From Rs1 sp038900335 (GTDB lineage: Bacteria > Pseudomonadota > Gammaproteobacteria > Pseudomonadales > Balneatricaceae), in the NCBI GenBank assembly GCA_038900335.1, contig JBBMRB010000021.1, forward strand, positions 1 to 64,000: a DNA stretch of 64,000 bases, written 5' to 3'. The position numbers and the translations under genes are program-made. The notes under the pieces were generated by a model. It did not search any database. It had not been told where the DNA came from and saw only the letters and a list, made by a program, of their open reading frames with translations. Shown piece by piece: positions 17,766-26,044 of the stretch. Positions within the stretch are counted from its first letter, which is position 1; each line of letters opens with the position of its first letter.

Positions 17766-18670
17766 TAATTAATGCTGCCTTCTCTAGCCAGTTTATTTAA
17801 CGCGCTCAGCAATGCATTAATCGCTTTCGTTCGCGGAAAACTAGCACGCCAAGCCAGGGCAACTGTTCTGCCTGGTACTGGCGCACTAAAAGGCACTGTT
17901 TTAAGGCCATCATTAGCTGAGCCTTTCGCAGCACTTTTAGGAATAACACTACTGCCTAAGCCAGAGGCAACCATCATTCTAATAGTCTCTAGCGAGCTGC
18001 CCTCTGTCGCTTTATGTTGCTGGTTAATCACTTGCTGCAAAGACATATAGGACTCTAGTATTTGATCTCTAAAACAATGCCCTTCCCCTAACATTAAAAG
18101 CTCTGTATCCGCGAGCTGCGCTGTCGATATTTCTTTGCGCTCACACCAGGGGTGATCTTGATTTAACAACATCAAAAAATCTTCACGATAAAGCGTTGAA
18201 GTAACGATATCGGGCTCACTAAAAGGCAGCGCGACTATAATCGCATCAAGCTTGCCCTCTAATAACTTAGCTCTTAGCCCACGCGTAAAATTCTCTTCTA
18301 TGTACAACGGCATTTTCGGTGCTATTTCGCGCATTGCATGCACTAGATGAGGAAACAAGTATGGCCCGATGGTATGGATGGCACCCACTTTCAATGGCGT
18401 ATTTAGCTGGTCTTTATTGGACAGCGCTATCTCTTTAATTACTTGCGCTTGAGCTAGCGTTAGCTTGGCTTGCTCAATAATCGCCCTACCAATATCAGTG
18501 GTTTGCACACTGCTTTTTTTACGCTCGAAAATGGCGACGTTTAACTCTTGTTCTAATTTCTTGATAGCCACAGAAAGTGTAGGCTGGCTAACAAAACATA
18601 TTTCTGCCGCTTTACCAAAATGCTCTGTTTTAGCTAATGTCACTATATAACGCAATTCAGTCAACGTCAT
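17765..18670 (-). CDS. oxyR: OxyR-type LysR family regulator lacking the resolving cysteine
   Basis: The 301-residue protein is a LysR-type activator with an N-terminal helix-turn-helix (AEICFVSQPTLSVAIKKLE) and the OxyR sensing domain. The peroxidatic cysteine is present in GEGHCFRDQ exactly at residue 199. Residue 208, the resolving cysteine in E. coli and Pseudomonas OxyR, is Tyr (LESYMS). Other cysteines are Cys25 in the DNA-binding domain and Cys176 in HPWCER. The classical C199-C208 disulphide therefore cannot form. The start at 18670 is preceded by GAGGAA at good distance; the longer frame to 18718 is unlikely. The oxyR-recG pairing supports true orthology. Confidence 0.9.
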   Translation of the reverse strand: MTLTELRYIVTLAKTEHFGKAAEICFVSQPTLSVAIKKLEQELNVAIFERKKSSVQTTDIGRAIIEQAKLTLAQAQVIKEIALSNKDQLNTPLKVGAIHTIGPYLFPHLVHAMREIAPKMPLYIEENFTRGLRAKLLEGKLDAIIVALPFSEPDIVTSTLYREDFLMLLNQDHPWCERKEISTAQLADTELLMLGEGHCFRDQILESYMSLQQVINQQHKATEGSSLETIRMMVASGLGSSVIPKSAAKGSANDGLKTVPFSAPVPGRTVALAWRASFPRTKAINALLSALNKLAREGSIN

Positions 18671-18806
18671 AACATTCCTCAACCTAGTTTTAAAAATTCT
18701 TGTTACGCTTGTTTGCACTATGTAGTCATTGTTGCTTTCAAGCCCTACTTTGATGTTGTTACTATGCTTTAAAACAGACCATAACTAAAGAGTATAATTA
18801 TAAACC

Positions 18807-19682
18807 ATGAAGAAGTTTAATATTCTCATTGCCGGTTGCGGTGATGTCGGCACAGCAACTGCCAAATTATTAGCAAAAAACCATCGTGTCTATGGTTTGC
18901 GCCGTTCAACAAAAACGCTGGCAAACGACATCACTGCGATACAAGCTGACTTATCTAAACCAGAAACGCTTTCGCAATTGCCTGATATAGATATCGTTAT
19001 CTATTGTGCTGCGCCCTCTAATTCAACACAAGAAAACAGGATAAGCAACTACCGTCAGACCTACTTAACAGGCTTAAGCAACTTATTAGCAGCATTAAAA
19101 AAGCCAGCTAAACATCTGTTCTTTACATCCAGCACCAGCGTATACCATCAACATGAGCATCAATGGGTCGATGAAAAATCTAGCACGCAGCCTCAATCTG
19201 AAACCGCTAGAATTATGCTTTTAGCAGAGCAGCAAGTTAGCTGTGATAGCGCCAGCGCTGCTACTATTGTTAGATTTGGCGGTATATATAGCGCAAACAG
19301 GCTGCATTTTTTCAAACGTGTTGCAGCAGGTCAAAGCTACGATGCGAACCCTATACAATACTCAAACAGAATCCATCTAGATGATTGTGCCGGCATATTG
19401 AGTCACCTCGTTAACAAGCTAGCTAATAATGTGGCGATTGCACCACTGTACCTCGCCTGTGATAATAGCCCTGCGCCCTTAAGCGAGGTTAGCCAATGGA
19501 TTACTCAACAGTTACAGGTAACACCCTCAAGTGTAGCACCTAGTCGCAACACCGGCAGCAAACGCTGTAATAACCGTTTAATTATAGAATCAGGTTATCG
19601 TTTTATTTACCCATCCTTTAAAGAGGGTTATCGGGACGCTGTGCAACAGCATTTGCAAATGGAAAATATTGAGTCTTTATAG
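18807..19682 (+). CDS. SDR / NAD-dependent epimerase family protein (YeeZ-like)
   Basis: The 291-residue protein begins with a Rossmann dinucleotide-binding motif, GCGDVGTATAKLL, and has an atypical SDR layout with FTSSTSVYHQHEHQWVDEKS instead of the standard YxxxK spacing, followed by VRFGGIYSANR. This resembles E. coli YeeZ and relatives, putative NAD(P)-dependent sugar-nucleotide epimerases or reductases without known substrate. Cytoplasmic. It diverges from oxyR, with 136 bp between, so its promoter lies in a region that OxyR could occupy by autoregulation; that is speculation. Confidence 0.78.
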   Translation: MKKFNILIAGCGDVGTATAKLLAKNHRVYGLRRSTKTLANDITAIQADLSKPETLSQLPDIDIVIYCAAPSNSTQENRISNYRQTYLTGLSNLLAALKKPAKHLFFTSSTSVYHQHEHQWVDEKSSTQPQSETARIMLLAEQQVSCDSASAATIVRFGGIYSANRLHFFKRVAAGQSYDANPIQYSNRIHLDDCAGILSHLVNKLANNVAIAPLYLACDNSPAPLSEVSQWITQQLQVTPSSVAPSRNTGSKRCNNRLIIESGYRFIYPSFKEGYRDAVQQHLQMENIESL

Positions 19683-19792
19683 TGGGCTTAATTTAATCGT
19701 CGATACACAATATGTGATATTTGTTATTCGCATTAATTTGGACAATACTTTACAATTACGTTAAATAATTAGCTATTCAGAGAAGGAACATT

Positions 19793-19909
19793 ATGTCTGA
19801 TCACAACGAAAGAGATTCTACTGGACCGATTTGGGTCATCTTCAATTTAGTGGCATTAGCCTATGTCACAATGCCAGTATCGATTGGTATTTATAAATAC
19901 GTTTTATAA
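19793..19909 (+). CDS. small membrane protein, 38 residues
   Basis: A short frame encodes MSDHNERDSTGPIWV followed by a hydrophobic segment (IFNLVALAYVTMPVSIGIY) and a basic end, KYVL. It therefore has one predicted transmembrane helix after a polar N-terminus. Support for it being real: an AGAAGGA ribosome binding site 6-12 bases before the ATG, sensible helix composition, and a strong rho-independent terminator 22 bp after the stop. No function or family is recognised. It has its own transcription unit between the YeeZ-like gene and rpiA. Confidence 0.7.
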   Translation: MSDHNERDSTGPIWVIFNLVALAYVTMPVSIGIYKYVL

Positions 19910-19930
19910 TATCCGCTAGCGGACATACAG

Positions 19931-19970
19931 GTACTGGCCGAGCTATCAAGCGCTGCCAGTACGTTTTTTA
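19931..19970 (+). terminator. rho-independent terminator after the 38-residue gene
   Basis: The stem GTACTGGC/GCCAGTAC is perfectly paired over eight bases with a 16-base loop and is followed by GTTTTTTATT on the plus strand. Confidence 0.85.
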
Positions 19971-19993
19971 TTAGTTCACAATAGCTCAAATAT

Positions 19994-20671
19994 TTATTGC
20001 GCTGCCACTATCGTTTGAACACTATCAGCTGTACCCATCAGCAACACATCGGCATTGCGCTGAGCAAATAGACCATTAGTTACCACACCGACAATGCCAT
20101 TAATTTTTTGCTCTAAATCTGCTGGGCGATGAATATCTAAATTGTGAACATCGATAATCACATTACCGTTATCTGTCACTACTCCCTGGCGATAAATAGG
20201 CTGTGCATTTAGCTTAGCTAATTCTCTTGATACATATGATCTTGCCATCGGAATAACTTCAACAGGCAATGGGAAGTCCCCTAATACATCTACTTGTTTA
20301 GTATCATCGACAATACAGACAAACTCTTTGGCGACTGCCGCCACTATTTTTTCTCTTGTCAGTGCTGCGCCACCGCCTTTGATCAAATTAAGCTGTGGAT
20401 CAAACTCATCGGCACCATCGACATAAACAACAAGTTCGTTAACATCATTTAACTCATAAACCGGTATGCCAATCTGTTTAAGCCTACTCGCAGTTTCATT
20501 TGAGCTAGCTACCGCGCCATCAAACAAATGCTTAATTGCCTCTAGCTCTTGGATAAAAAAGTTAGCGGTGGAGCCCGTGCCCACACCTATAATACTGTCC
20601 TTTTCTAGCTTTGCAGTAATGTATTGTATCGCAGCTTTAGCTACGCCAAGCTTCATTTCGTCTTGAGTCAT
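19994..20671 (-). CDS. rpiA: ribose-5-phosphate isomerase A
   Basis: RpiA interconverts ribose 5-phosphate and ribulose 5-phosphate in the non-oxidative pentose phosphate pathway. The 225-residue protein carries GVGTGSTANFFI near the start, the catalytic DGADE segment and KGGGAALTREKI, with normal length (about 220). It diverges from ilvA across a 244-bp gap, the same rpiA/ilvA pairing known from Pseudomonas and E. coli relatives. Confidence 0.97.
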   Translation of the reverse strand: MTQDEMKLGVAKAAIQYITAKLEKDSIIGVGTGSTANFFIQELEAIKHLFDGAVASSNETASRLKQIGIPVYELNDVNELVVYVDGADEFDPQLNLIKGGGAALTREKIVAAVAKEFVCIVDDTKQVDVLGDFPLPVEVIPMARSYVSRELAKLNAQPIYRQGVVTDNGNVIIDVHNLDIHRPADLEQKINGIVGVVTNGLFAQRNADVLLMGTADSVQTIVAAQ

Positions 20672-20915
20672 ATCAGCACTTTTTAAGATAGGGAGCGTAT
20701 GTGTTTATGCGCTCGTATTGAGAAAAATAAATTATACCTTCGTTTACATCAAGTCGACAGCACAGATAGCCAGATCTATTGATATAGTAAATAGATTAAG
20801 TCTGTTTTTTCCACGCTCTCTATAGACGATAGCCTATTCTACTTGTAGCATTAACGACACCAAGTGCAAATTGACAATCACTTCATTTACTCTCAACTAA
20901 CAATAGACTCATACT

Positions 20916-22433
20916 ATGCCTAATCCCTATATCAAAAAAATCCTTAAAGCTAGAGTGTATGATGCCGCCATTGAAACCCCTTTAGATGAAGCGACACTGC
21001 TATCTAAACGACTAGGTAATAAAGTATTACTTAAACGAGAAGACCTACAGCCGGTTTACTCGTTTAAATTGCGTGGCGCTTACAACAAGATGGCCCAGTT
21101 GACAGAAGCCGAGCGCAGTGTTGGTGTTATTACTGCATCAGCAGGAAACCACGCTCAAGGCCTCGCTATGTCAGCACAGATAATGGGCGCTAAAGCCATT
21201 ATCGTCATGCCTAAAATTACACCGAGCATTAAGGTTGATAATGTTCGCGCGCTTGGTGGTGAAGTTATTTTACACGGTGATAATTTTGATACCGCCAAAG
21301 CTCACGCCGAGCAGCTATCAGCAGAACATGGCTATACATACTGCCCGCCTTTTGACGACCCCGATGTCATTGCAGGCCAAGGCACTATCGCTATGGAGAT
21401 ACTCAAACAATACAGTGGCAACATTGATGCTATTTTTGTACCTGTCGGCGGTGGCGGCCTTATCGCAGGGATAGCTGTCTATATTAAATACCTTAGCCCA
21501 AGCACTAAAATCATCGGCGTTGAATCAGCTGAATCTGCTTGTTTAAAAGCGGCCTTAGATGCAGGTGAGCGCGTAACACTACCTTATGTCGGTGTGTTTG
21601 CTGATGGCGTGGCAGTAGCCACCATTGGCGAGCATACTTTTAAAATTGCTCAAGAGTTTGTCGATGACGTCATTACAATTGATACCGATGAGATCTGCGC
21701 GGCCCTCAAGGATATTTTTGATGACACTCGCTCCATTTGCGAGCCTTCTGGCGCGTTAGCCGTTGCAGGGTTAAAAAAATACGTACAGCAAAACAACATT
21801 CAAGGCCAGACCTTTGTTGCCATTAACTCTGGGGCTAATATGAACTTTAGCCGCTTGCGTAACATTGCTGAAAGAACGGATCTTGGTGAAAAAAGAGAAG
21901 CTCTGTTTGCTGCTAAGATTTCTGAAGAGCCAGGTAGTTTCCAAAGATTCTGTGATGCCCTAAGCAACCGAAACATTACTGAATTCAACTACCGTTACAG
22001 TGACACCAAGACAGCTAATATATTAGTGGGTGTGACTACTGACCCAAATACTGATGAAAAAGATCGACTGTTAACTGAGCTTAAAAACACCGCTATACCA
22101 GTAGAAGACCTATCTGATAATGAAGCAGCTAAGATTCATATTCGTTATATGATTGGTGGACACAGTGTTCGCAAAGATTGCAAAGAGCTGGTTTTTAGAT
22201 TTGAGTTTCCCGAAAGACCCGGTGCACTAATAAAATTTTTAGATGCTGTTGGCGGTCGTTGGAACATCTCTATGTTCCACTACAGAAACCATGGATCAGA
22301 CTACGGACGAGTGCTAGTCGCTTTTCATACCAATACTAGCGACAATACTGAGCTGTACTCATTTTTGAATGATGTTGGTTACCACTACGTTGAAGAAACA
22401 GATAATGCAGCCTTCAATCTATTCTTAAGCTAG
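20916..22433 (+). CDS. ilvA: threonine ammonia-lyase, biosynthetic
   Basis: IlvA makes 2-oxobutanoate from threonine, the committed step of isoleucine synthesis, using pyridoxal phosphate. The 505-residue protein has the cofactor lysine in SFKLRGAYNKM (about residue 55), SAGNHAQG, and the glycine loop VPVGGGGLIAG. The C-terminal 180 residues contain two ACT-like regulatory domains, recognisable from EEPGSFQRFCDAL and FPERPGALIKFLDAV, so feedback inhibition by isoleucine is expected. Length fits the long, regulated form. Confidence 0.97.
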   Translation: MPNPYIKKILKARVYDAAIETPLDEATLLSKRLGNKVLLKREDLQPVYSFKLRGAYNKMAQLTEAERSVGVITASAGNHAQGLAMSAQIMGAKAIIVMPKITPSIKVDNVRALGGEVILHGDNFDTAKAHAEQLSAEHGYTYCPPFDDPDVIAGQGTIAMEILKQYSGNIDAIFVPVGGGGLIAGIAVYIKYLSPSTKIIGVESAESACLKAALDAGERVTLPYVGVFADGVAVATIGEHTFKIAQEFVDDVITIDTDEICAALKDIFDDTRSICEPSGALAVAGLKKYVQQNNIQGQTFVAINSGANMNFSRLRNIAERTDLGEKREALFAAKISEEPGSFQRFCDALSNRNITEFNYRYSDTKTANILVGVTTDPNTDEKDRLLTELKNTAIPVEDLSDNEAAKIHIRYMIGGHSVRKDCKELVFRFEFPERPGALIKFLDAVGGRWNISMFHYRNHGSDYGRVLVAFHTNTSDNTELYSFLNDVGYHYVEETDNAAFNLFLS

Positions 22434-22442
22434 CACTACATT

Positions 22443-22472
22443 GCAGCTATGTTTTAATTGCGACATAGCTGC
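22443..22472. terminator. stem-loop after ilvA
   Basis: GCAGCTATGT pairs perfectly with ACATAGCTGC across a 10-base loop, 10 bp after the ilvA stop. No T tract follows directly, but its position makes a transcription end likely. Confidence 0.55.
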
Positions 22473-22523
22473 TCCCTCCTCACGTTTTTAGTTTGTTTGT
22501 TCCCTCTTGTTTTGATGTTTAAG

Positions 22524-23075
22524 TTAAAGCTTCTTTACTGGCACATCTGCCGAATAAATCAATCCTTTTTCTTTAAACACTAGGCAAGTATGGACCAGTA
22601 AAGAAACCAAACCCCAACTCAAACCAACAACCACGCCTATATCAACTATCGCGCGCCACGGCATTGGCACAAAACCCATAAGCTGTATTAACAAGTATAT
22701 ACCGATAGTAAACGACCAGATAAAAATCATTCTTCTTCTATGGGCATCAAAAAAACCTAAGCAGAAAAATGGCGCTAACACACATCTCAGCACAGTCGCA
22801 TTACGATATAAAAAATATATACGTGCAGCCACTCTTGGCGAGAAGCTTTTTTGGAAGCCCTTGTACCCTTCAAAATAGGACATAAAAAATACCCAACCAG
22901 CCAGCACCAACCAGTTAAGTACTGTAAGTGACACAGGCTCTAATTCTAAGGCGATATTAGATAAGCGAAAAATTGCGCTCGCAAGAAAAATAACGACACC
23001 TACAAAGCCCCAAACTGCAGCGGTGATTCCCAACACTATACATCTATCCTGTTTAAACTTTTCATGAGCAGCCAA
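22524..23075 (-). CDS. uncharacterised membrane protein next to parS
   Basis: I do not recognise this 183-residue protein. It has about four or five hydrophobic segments: around residues 14-35, 48-66, 97-112, 118-135 and 142-165, with basic stretches such as FDAHRRRM between them, so it should be an inner-membrane protein. No ATG exists near the start; the frame opens just upstream, and the only early starts are a TTG at 23075 and a GTG about 13 codons later, preceded by AGGAT. The parS-like site at 23076-23091 abuts the TTG, so ParB binding could affect its transcription. It follows aroE on the same strand after 21 bp. Confidence 0.65.
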   Translation of the reverse strand: MAAHEKFKQDRCIVLGITAAVWGFVGVVIFLASAIFRLSNIALELEPVSLTVLNWLVLAGWVFFMSYFEGYKGFQKSFSPRVAARIYFLYRNATVLRCVLAPFFCLGFFDAHRRRMIFIWSFTIGIYLLIQLMGFVPMPWRAIVDIGVVVGLSWGLVSLLVHTCLVFKEKGLIYSADVPVKKL

Positions 23076-23091
23076 TGTTTCACGTGAAACA
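23076..23091. other. parS centromere site (perfect consensus)
   Basis: TGTTTCACGTGAAACA matches the 16-bp ParB binding consensus at every position and is a perfect palindrome. It lies between aroE and the membrane protein gene, about 41 kb from the predicted oriC, inside the origin-proximal zone where chromosomal parS sites cluster. Confidence 0.93.
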
Positions 23092-23096
23092 AGTAT

Positions 23097-23921
23097 TTAT
23101 AAACTTTCTCTTACCGCATTAATAACGCTATGTGTTTGCGGCCTAACACCACGCCAAATATAAAATGACTCAGCAGCTTGCCCTACCAACATACCCAGCC
23201 CATCAACAGCCTTTAATGCACCTAAACTAAGCCCCCAGTCATTAAACGCAGTAACATCCTTGGCATACATCATGTCATACAAAACAGTGTCGCTACCGAC
23301 GATAGAGGCTGCTAAGGGTAATTTTTGGTTAGACAGCGTACTAGACGTACCATTAATAATTAAATCATATTGATCAACTAAATCGCTAAATTGGCAAACA
23401 TCGATATTAAAATGATTAATGAAAACTTGAGCCAGGGCTTCAGCTTTAGCAACTGTCCTATTTGCAACCGTGATTGATAGCGGCTGCTGATCTATAATCG
23501 GCTTGAGCACACCTCTAACAGCACCACCTGCTCCTAGTATCAATACTTTTTTATTAGCAAAACAGAAGCTTTGATTATTTATTAAATCTGCAACTAAACC
23601 CAAGCCATCGGTGTTATCGCCAACAATTTTACCATTGATGTAACTTAGAGTATTAACAGCACCTGCCAGGCTCGCACCAGCTGACAAAGTATCACAAGCC
23701 GCCCAGGCATCCTCTTTAAATGGAACGGTGACATTAGCACCTAAGCCGCCATTTTCGAAGAAAGCTAACAATTGCTTTTTAAAATCATCTAGCTCAAATC
23801 GCAAAGCAGTGTACTGCATATTCTGCTCTGTTTGCTGTGCATATAGGCCATGAATAAATGGGCTTTTAGAATGCGCTATCGGATTACCGATAACAGCATA
23901 TTGATCTTTATTAATACGCAT
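23097..23921 (-). CDS. aroE: shikimate dehydrogenase
   Basis: AroE reduces 3-dehydroshikimate to shikimate with NADPH, in aromatic amino acid synthesis. The 274-residue protein has the substrate-binding VIGNPIAHSKSPFIHGLYA, the catalytic-lysine region VTVPFKEDA, GDNTDGLGL, and the Rossmann motif LGAGGAVRG. The frame reaches a GTG at 23927, but AGG is correctly placed for the ATG at 23921. It lies 17 bp after hemF in the conserved block tsaC-hemF-aroE. Confidence 0.96.
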   Translation of the reverse strand: MRINKDQYAVIGNPIAHSKSPFIHGLYAQQTEQNMQYTALRFELDDFKKQLLAFFENGGLGANVTVPFKEDAWAACDTLSAGASLAGAVNTLSYINGKIVGDNTDGLGLVADLINNQSFCFANKKVLILGAGGAVRGVLKPIIDQQPLSITVANRTVAKAEALAQVFINHFNIDVCQFSDLVDQYDLIINGTSSTLSNQKLPLAASIVGSDTVLYDMMYAKDVTAFNDWGLSLGALKAVDGLGMLVGQAAESFYIWRGVRPQTHSVINAVRESL

Positions 23922-23938
23922 ATTCACCTAGTATAAAA

Positions 23939-24847
23939 TTATAACCAGTCTCTTGGCTGTAAGTATTTAGTAAGCAGTTCCTGCTCACGCGAGCCCTCTT
24001 CAATCTGGTAGTCATAGCTCCATTTAACTAATGGCGGCAACGACATTAATATAGACTCGGTTCTACCATTGGACTGTAAACCAAAAAGAGTCCCTCTATC
24101 ATAAACTAGATTAAACTCAACGTAGCGGCCGCGACGATGTAACTGAAAATCTCTTTGCTGATCACTGAACGCACTGTTCTTACGCTTTTCAACAATAGGC
24201 ACATAAGCCTTGGTAAAGGCTTTGCCTACCGATTGAGTTAAGGCAAAACTTTGCTCGAAACCCAACTCATTTAAATCATCAAAAAATAATCCGCCGATAC
24301 CACGCGCTTCATTACGGTGCTTGATATGAAAATAATCATCGCACCATTTTTTGAATTTTGGATAGAGCTCTGCAGGGAAGCCACTACAGCTTTCAAAAGC
24401 GCTCTGATGCCAATGCTGACAATCTTCTTCGTATCCATAGAAAGGCGTTAGATCTAAACCGCCACCAAACCACCAGATCGGCTCTTCATTGGCCTTATCG
24501 GCAATAAAGAAACGTATATTAGCGTGCGAGGTCGGAACATGCGGGTTATGCGGGTGGATAACGAGAGATACGCCCATCGCTTGAAAACTTCTACCAGCCA
24601 ATTCAGGTCGACTAGCACTGGCTGACGGTGGCAGGTTATCACCATAAACATGCGAGAAATTGACCCCGGCCTTTTCAAAAACCGTACCGTTATCTAACAC
24701 TCTAGTAACACCAAAGCCGCCCTCTGGCCTATCCCAGCGATCTTCAACGAATTTTTTTCCAGTATCAACTTGCTCTAGCTCTGAACATATACTGTCTTGA
24801 AGTGATAATAGGAAGGATTTAACTGATTCGATATCAACTTTTTGCAT
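23939..24847 (-). CDS. hemF: oxygen-dependent coproporphyrinogen III oxidase
   Basis: HemF carries out the oxidative decarboxylation of coproporphyrinogen III to protoporphyrinogen IX in heme synthesis, using molecular oxygen. The 302-residue protein has FEKAGVNFSHVYGDNLP near residue 55, the family signature WWFGGGLDLTPFYGYEED, and FFDDLNELGFEQSFAL. Length is normal. The gene lies between tsaC and aroE, the order known from Pseudomonas, and indicates an aerobic life. Confidence 0.97.
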   Translation of the reverse strand: MQKVDIESVKSFLLSLQDSICSELEQVDTGKKFVEDRWDRPEGGFGVTRVLDNGTVFEKAGVNFSHVYGDNLPPSASASRPELAGRSFQAMGVSLVIHPHNPHVPTSHANIRFFIADKANEEPIWWFGGGLDLTPFYGYEEDCQHWHQSAFESCSGFPAELYPKFKKWCDDYFHIKHRNEARGIGGLFFDDLNELGFEQSFALTQSVGKAFTKAYVPIVEKRKNSAFSDQQRDFQLHRRGRYVEFNLVYDRGTLFGLQSNGRTESILMSLPPLVKWSYDYQIEEGSREQELLTKYLQPRDWL

Positions 24848-24886
24848 GAAGATTAACCTTTAAATGGAACAAAACTTAAAGCCAGT

Positions 24887-25441
24887 TTAAGACCTTAAAA
24901 CAACCGCGCTGGACAGATCAATGATTTGGCTTGGCTTATCGTTAGCGCCTAATTCGCCTTCAACGTAACAGCCAACTTGTAAATCAAAGTAACTTTGGCA
25001 TTGCTGCAAACTAAGAGCAGGAGAAAAACCACTAGGGTTAGCAGAAGTTGAAACAATCATACCGTCAAATGATTCACACAATGCCTGCACTAAAGGATGA
25101 GCGCTAATGCGAATAGCGACAGCACTATGCTGCCCTTTGATATGCCTAGGAATAATGTTTAGCTTATCTTCAATAAGCCACGTAGTCGGCTGTGCGCGCG
25201 GCTCTAACAACCGAGCCTGTAGATCATCGGGCAAATCAAGATACAAATCTTGCAACTGATCAACATTGGCAGCAACAAGAATCAGGCCTTTGTCTACATG
25301 CCTATTTTTGAGCTGCAATAGTTTAGCGACAGCTTCGCTGTTATAAGGATCACAGCCAACTCCCCAAACAGCTTCTGTTGGGTAAGCTATGACGCCACCT
25401 TGTTGTAGCGTCATAACTGCTTCATCTAATTGAGATGACAT
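24887..25441 (-). CDS. tsaC: threonylcarbamoyl-AMP synthase (YrdC/Sua5 family)
   Basis: TsaC makes threonylcarbamoyl-adenylate for the t6A37 modification of tRNAs that read ANN codons. The 184-residue protein has the YrdC motifs: GGVIAYPTEAVWGVGCDP near residue 15, KGLILVAA around residue 56 and IVSTSANPSG around residue 130. It is the short TsaC form without the extra Sua5 domain. It is located 7 bp after purE and 39 bp before hemF, probably in one operon. Confidence 0.95.
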   Translation of the reverse strand: MSSQLDEAVMTLQQGGVIAYPTEAVWGVGCDPYNSEAVAKLLQLKNRHVDKGLILVAANVDQLQDLYLDLPDDLQARLLEPRAQPTTWLIEDKLNIIPRHIKGQHSAVAIRISAHPLVQALCESFDGMIVSTSANPSGFSPALSLQQCQSYFDLQVGCYVEGELGANDKPSQIIDLSSAVVLRS

Positions 25442-25448
25442 ACTTTAC

Positions 25449-25961
25449 TTAGATTTCACCGTTTGCGATTTGTTGTTGCAGAGCTTTATCTTTGGCAATA
25501 ACAGCAGCGGTATTAGCACTTCTTTCATCGCGAATACGACCTGCTAAGGCTTCATCTTTAACAGCCATAATTTGAGCTGCTAGGTAAGCTGCATTTTTAG
25601 CACCCGCTTTACCAATGGCTACCGTAGCCACTGGGATACCACCTGGCATTTGCACTGTAGATAACAAAGCATCCAAACCATCTAAAGATGATTCGATAGG
25701 CACACCAATGACAGGCTTAGTTGTTGCAGCAGCAACAGCGCCAGCTAAATGCGCAGCCATACCAGCAGCACAAATAAAGGCCACTGCGCCACGTTGATCT
25801 GCACTAGTCACATATTCATGCGTGTAAGCAGGCGTACGGTGAGCAGAACTTACTTTGATTTCAAAGCTAACATCTAAGCTGCGCAATACAGCAATAGACG
25901 ATTTCATTACTGGCAAGTCAGAATCTGACCCCATAAGAATAGCGATAAAAGGTTTAGACAT
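25449..25961 (-). CDS. purE: N5-carboxyaminoimidazole ribonucleotide mutase
   Basis: PurE moves the carboxyl group of N5-CAIR to C4 to give CAIR in de novo purine synthesis. The 170-residue protein has the class I signatures MGSDSDLPVM and SAHRTP, and GGIPVATVAIGKAGAKNAAYLA near the C-terminus. The partner purK, often directly downstream, is not here; tsaC follows instead after 7 bp. Class I PurE needs PurK, so purK is expected elsewhere in the genome. Confidence 0.96.
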   Translation of the reverse strand: MSKPFIAILMGSDSDLPVMKSSIAVLRSLDVSFEIKVSSAHRTPAYTHEYVTSADQRGAVAFICAAGMAAHLAGAVAAATTKPVIGVPIESSLDGLDALLSTVQMPGGIPVATVAIGKAGAKNAAYLAAQIMAVKDEALAGRIRDERSANTAAVIAKDKALQQQIANGEI

Positions 25962-26044
25962 AATAGAACTCCACTAATTAATAAAACATTGGCGCTATTG
26001 TCCATTTCTATACAACCAATTTCAACTATTTGTGAATCTATTTG

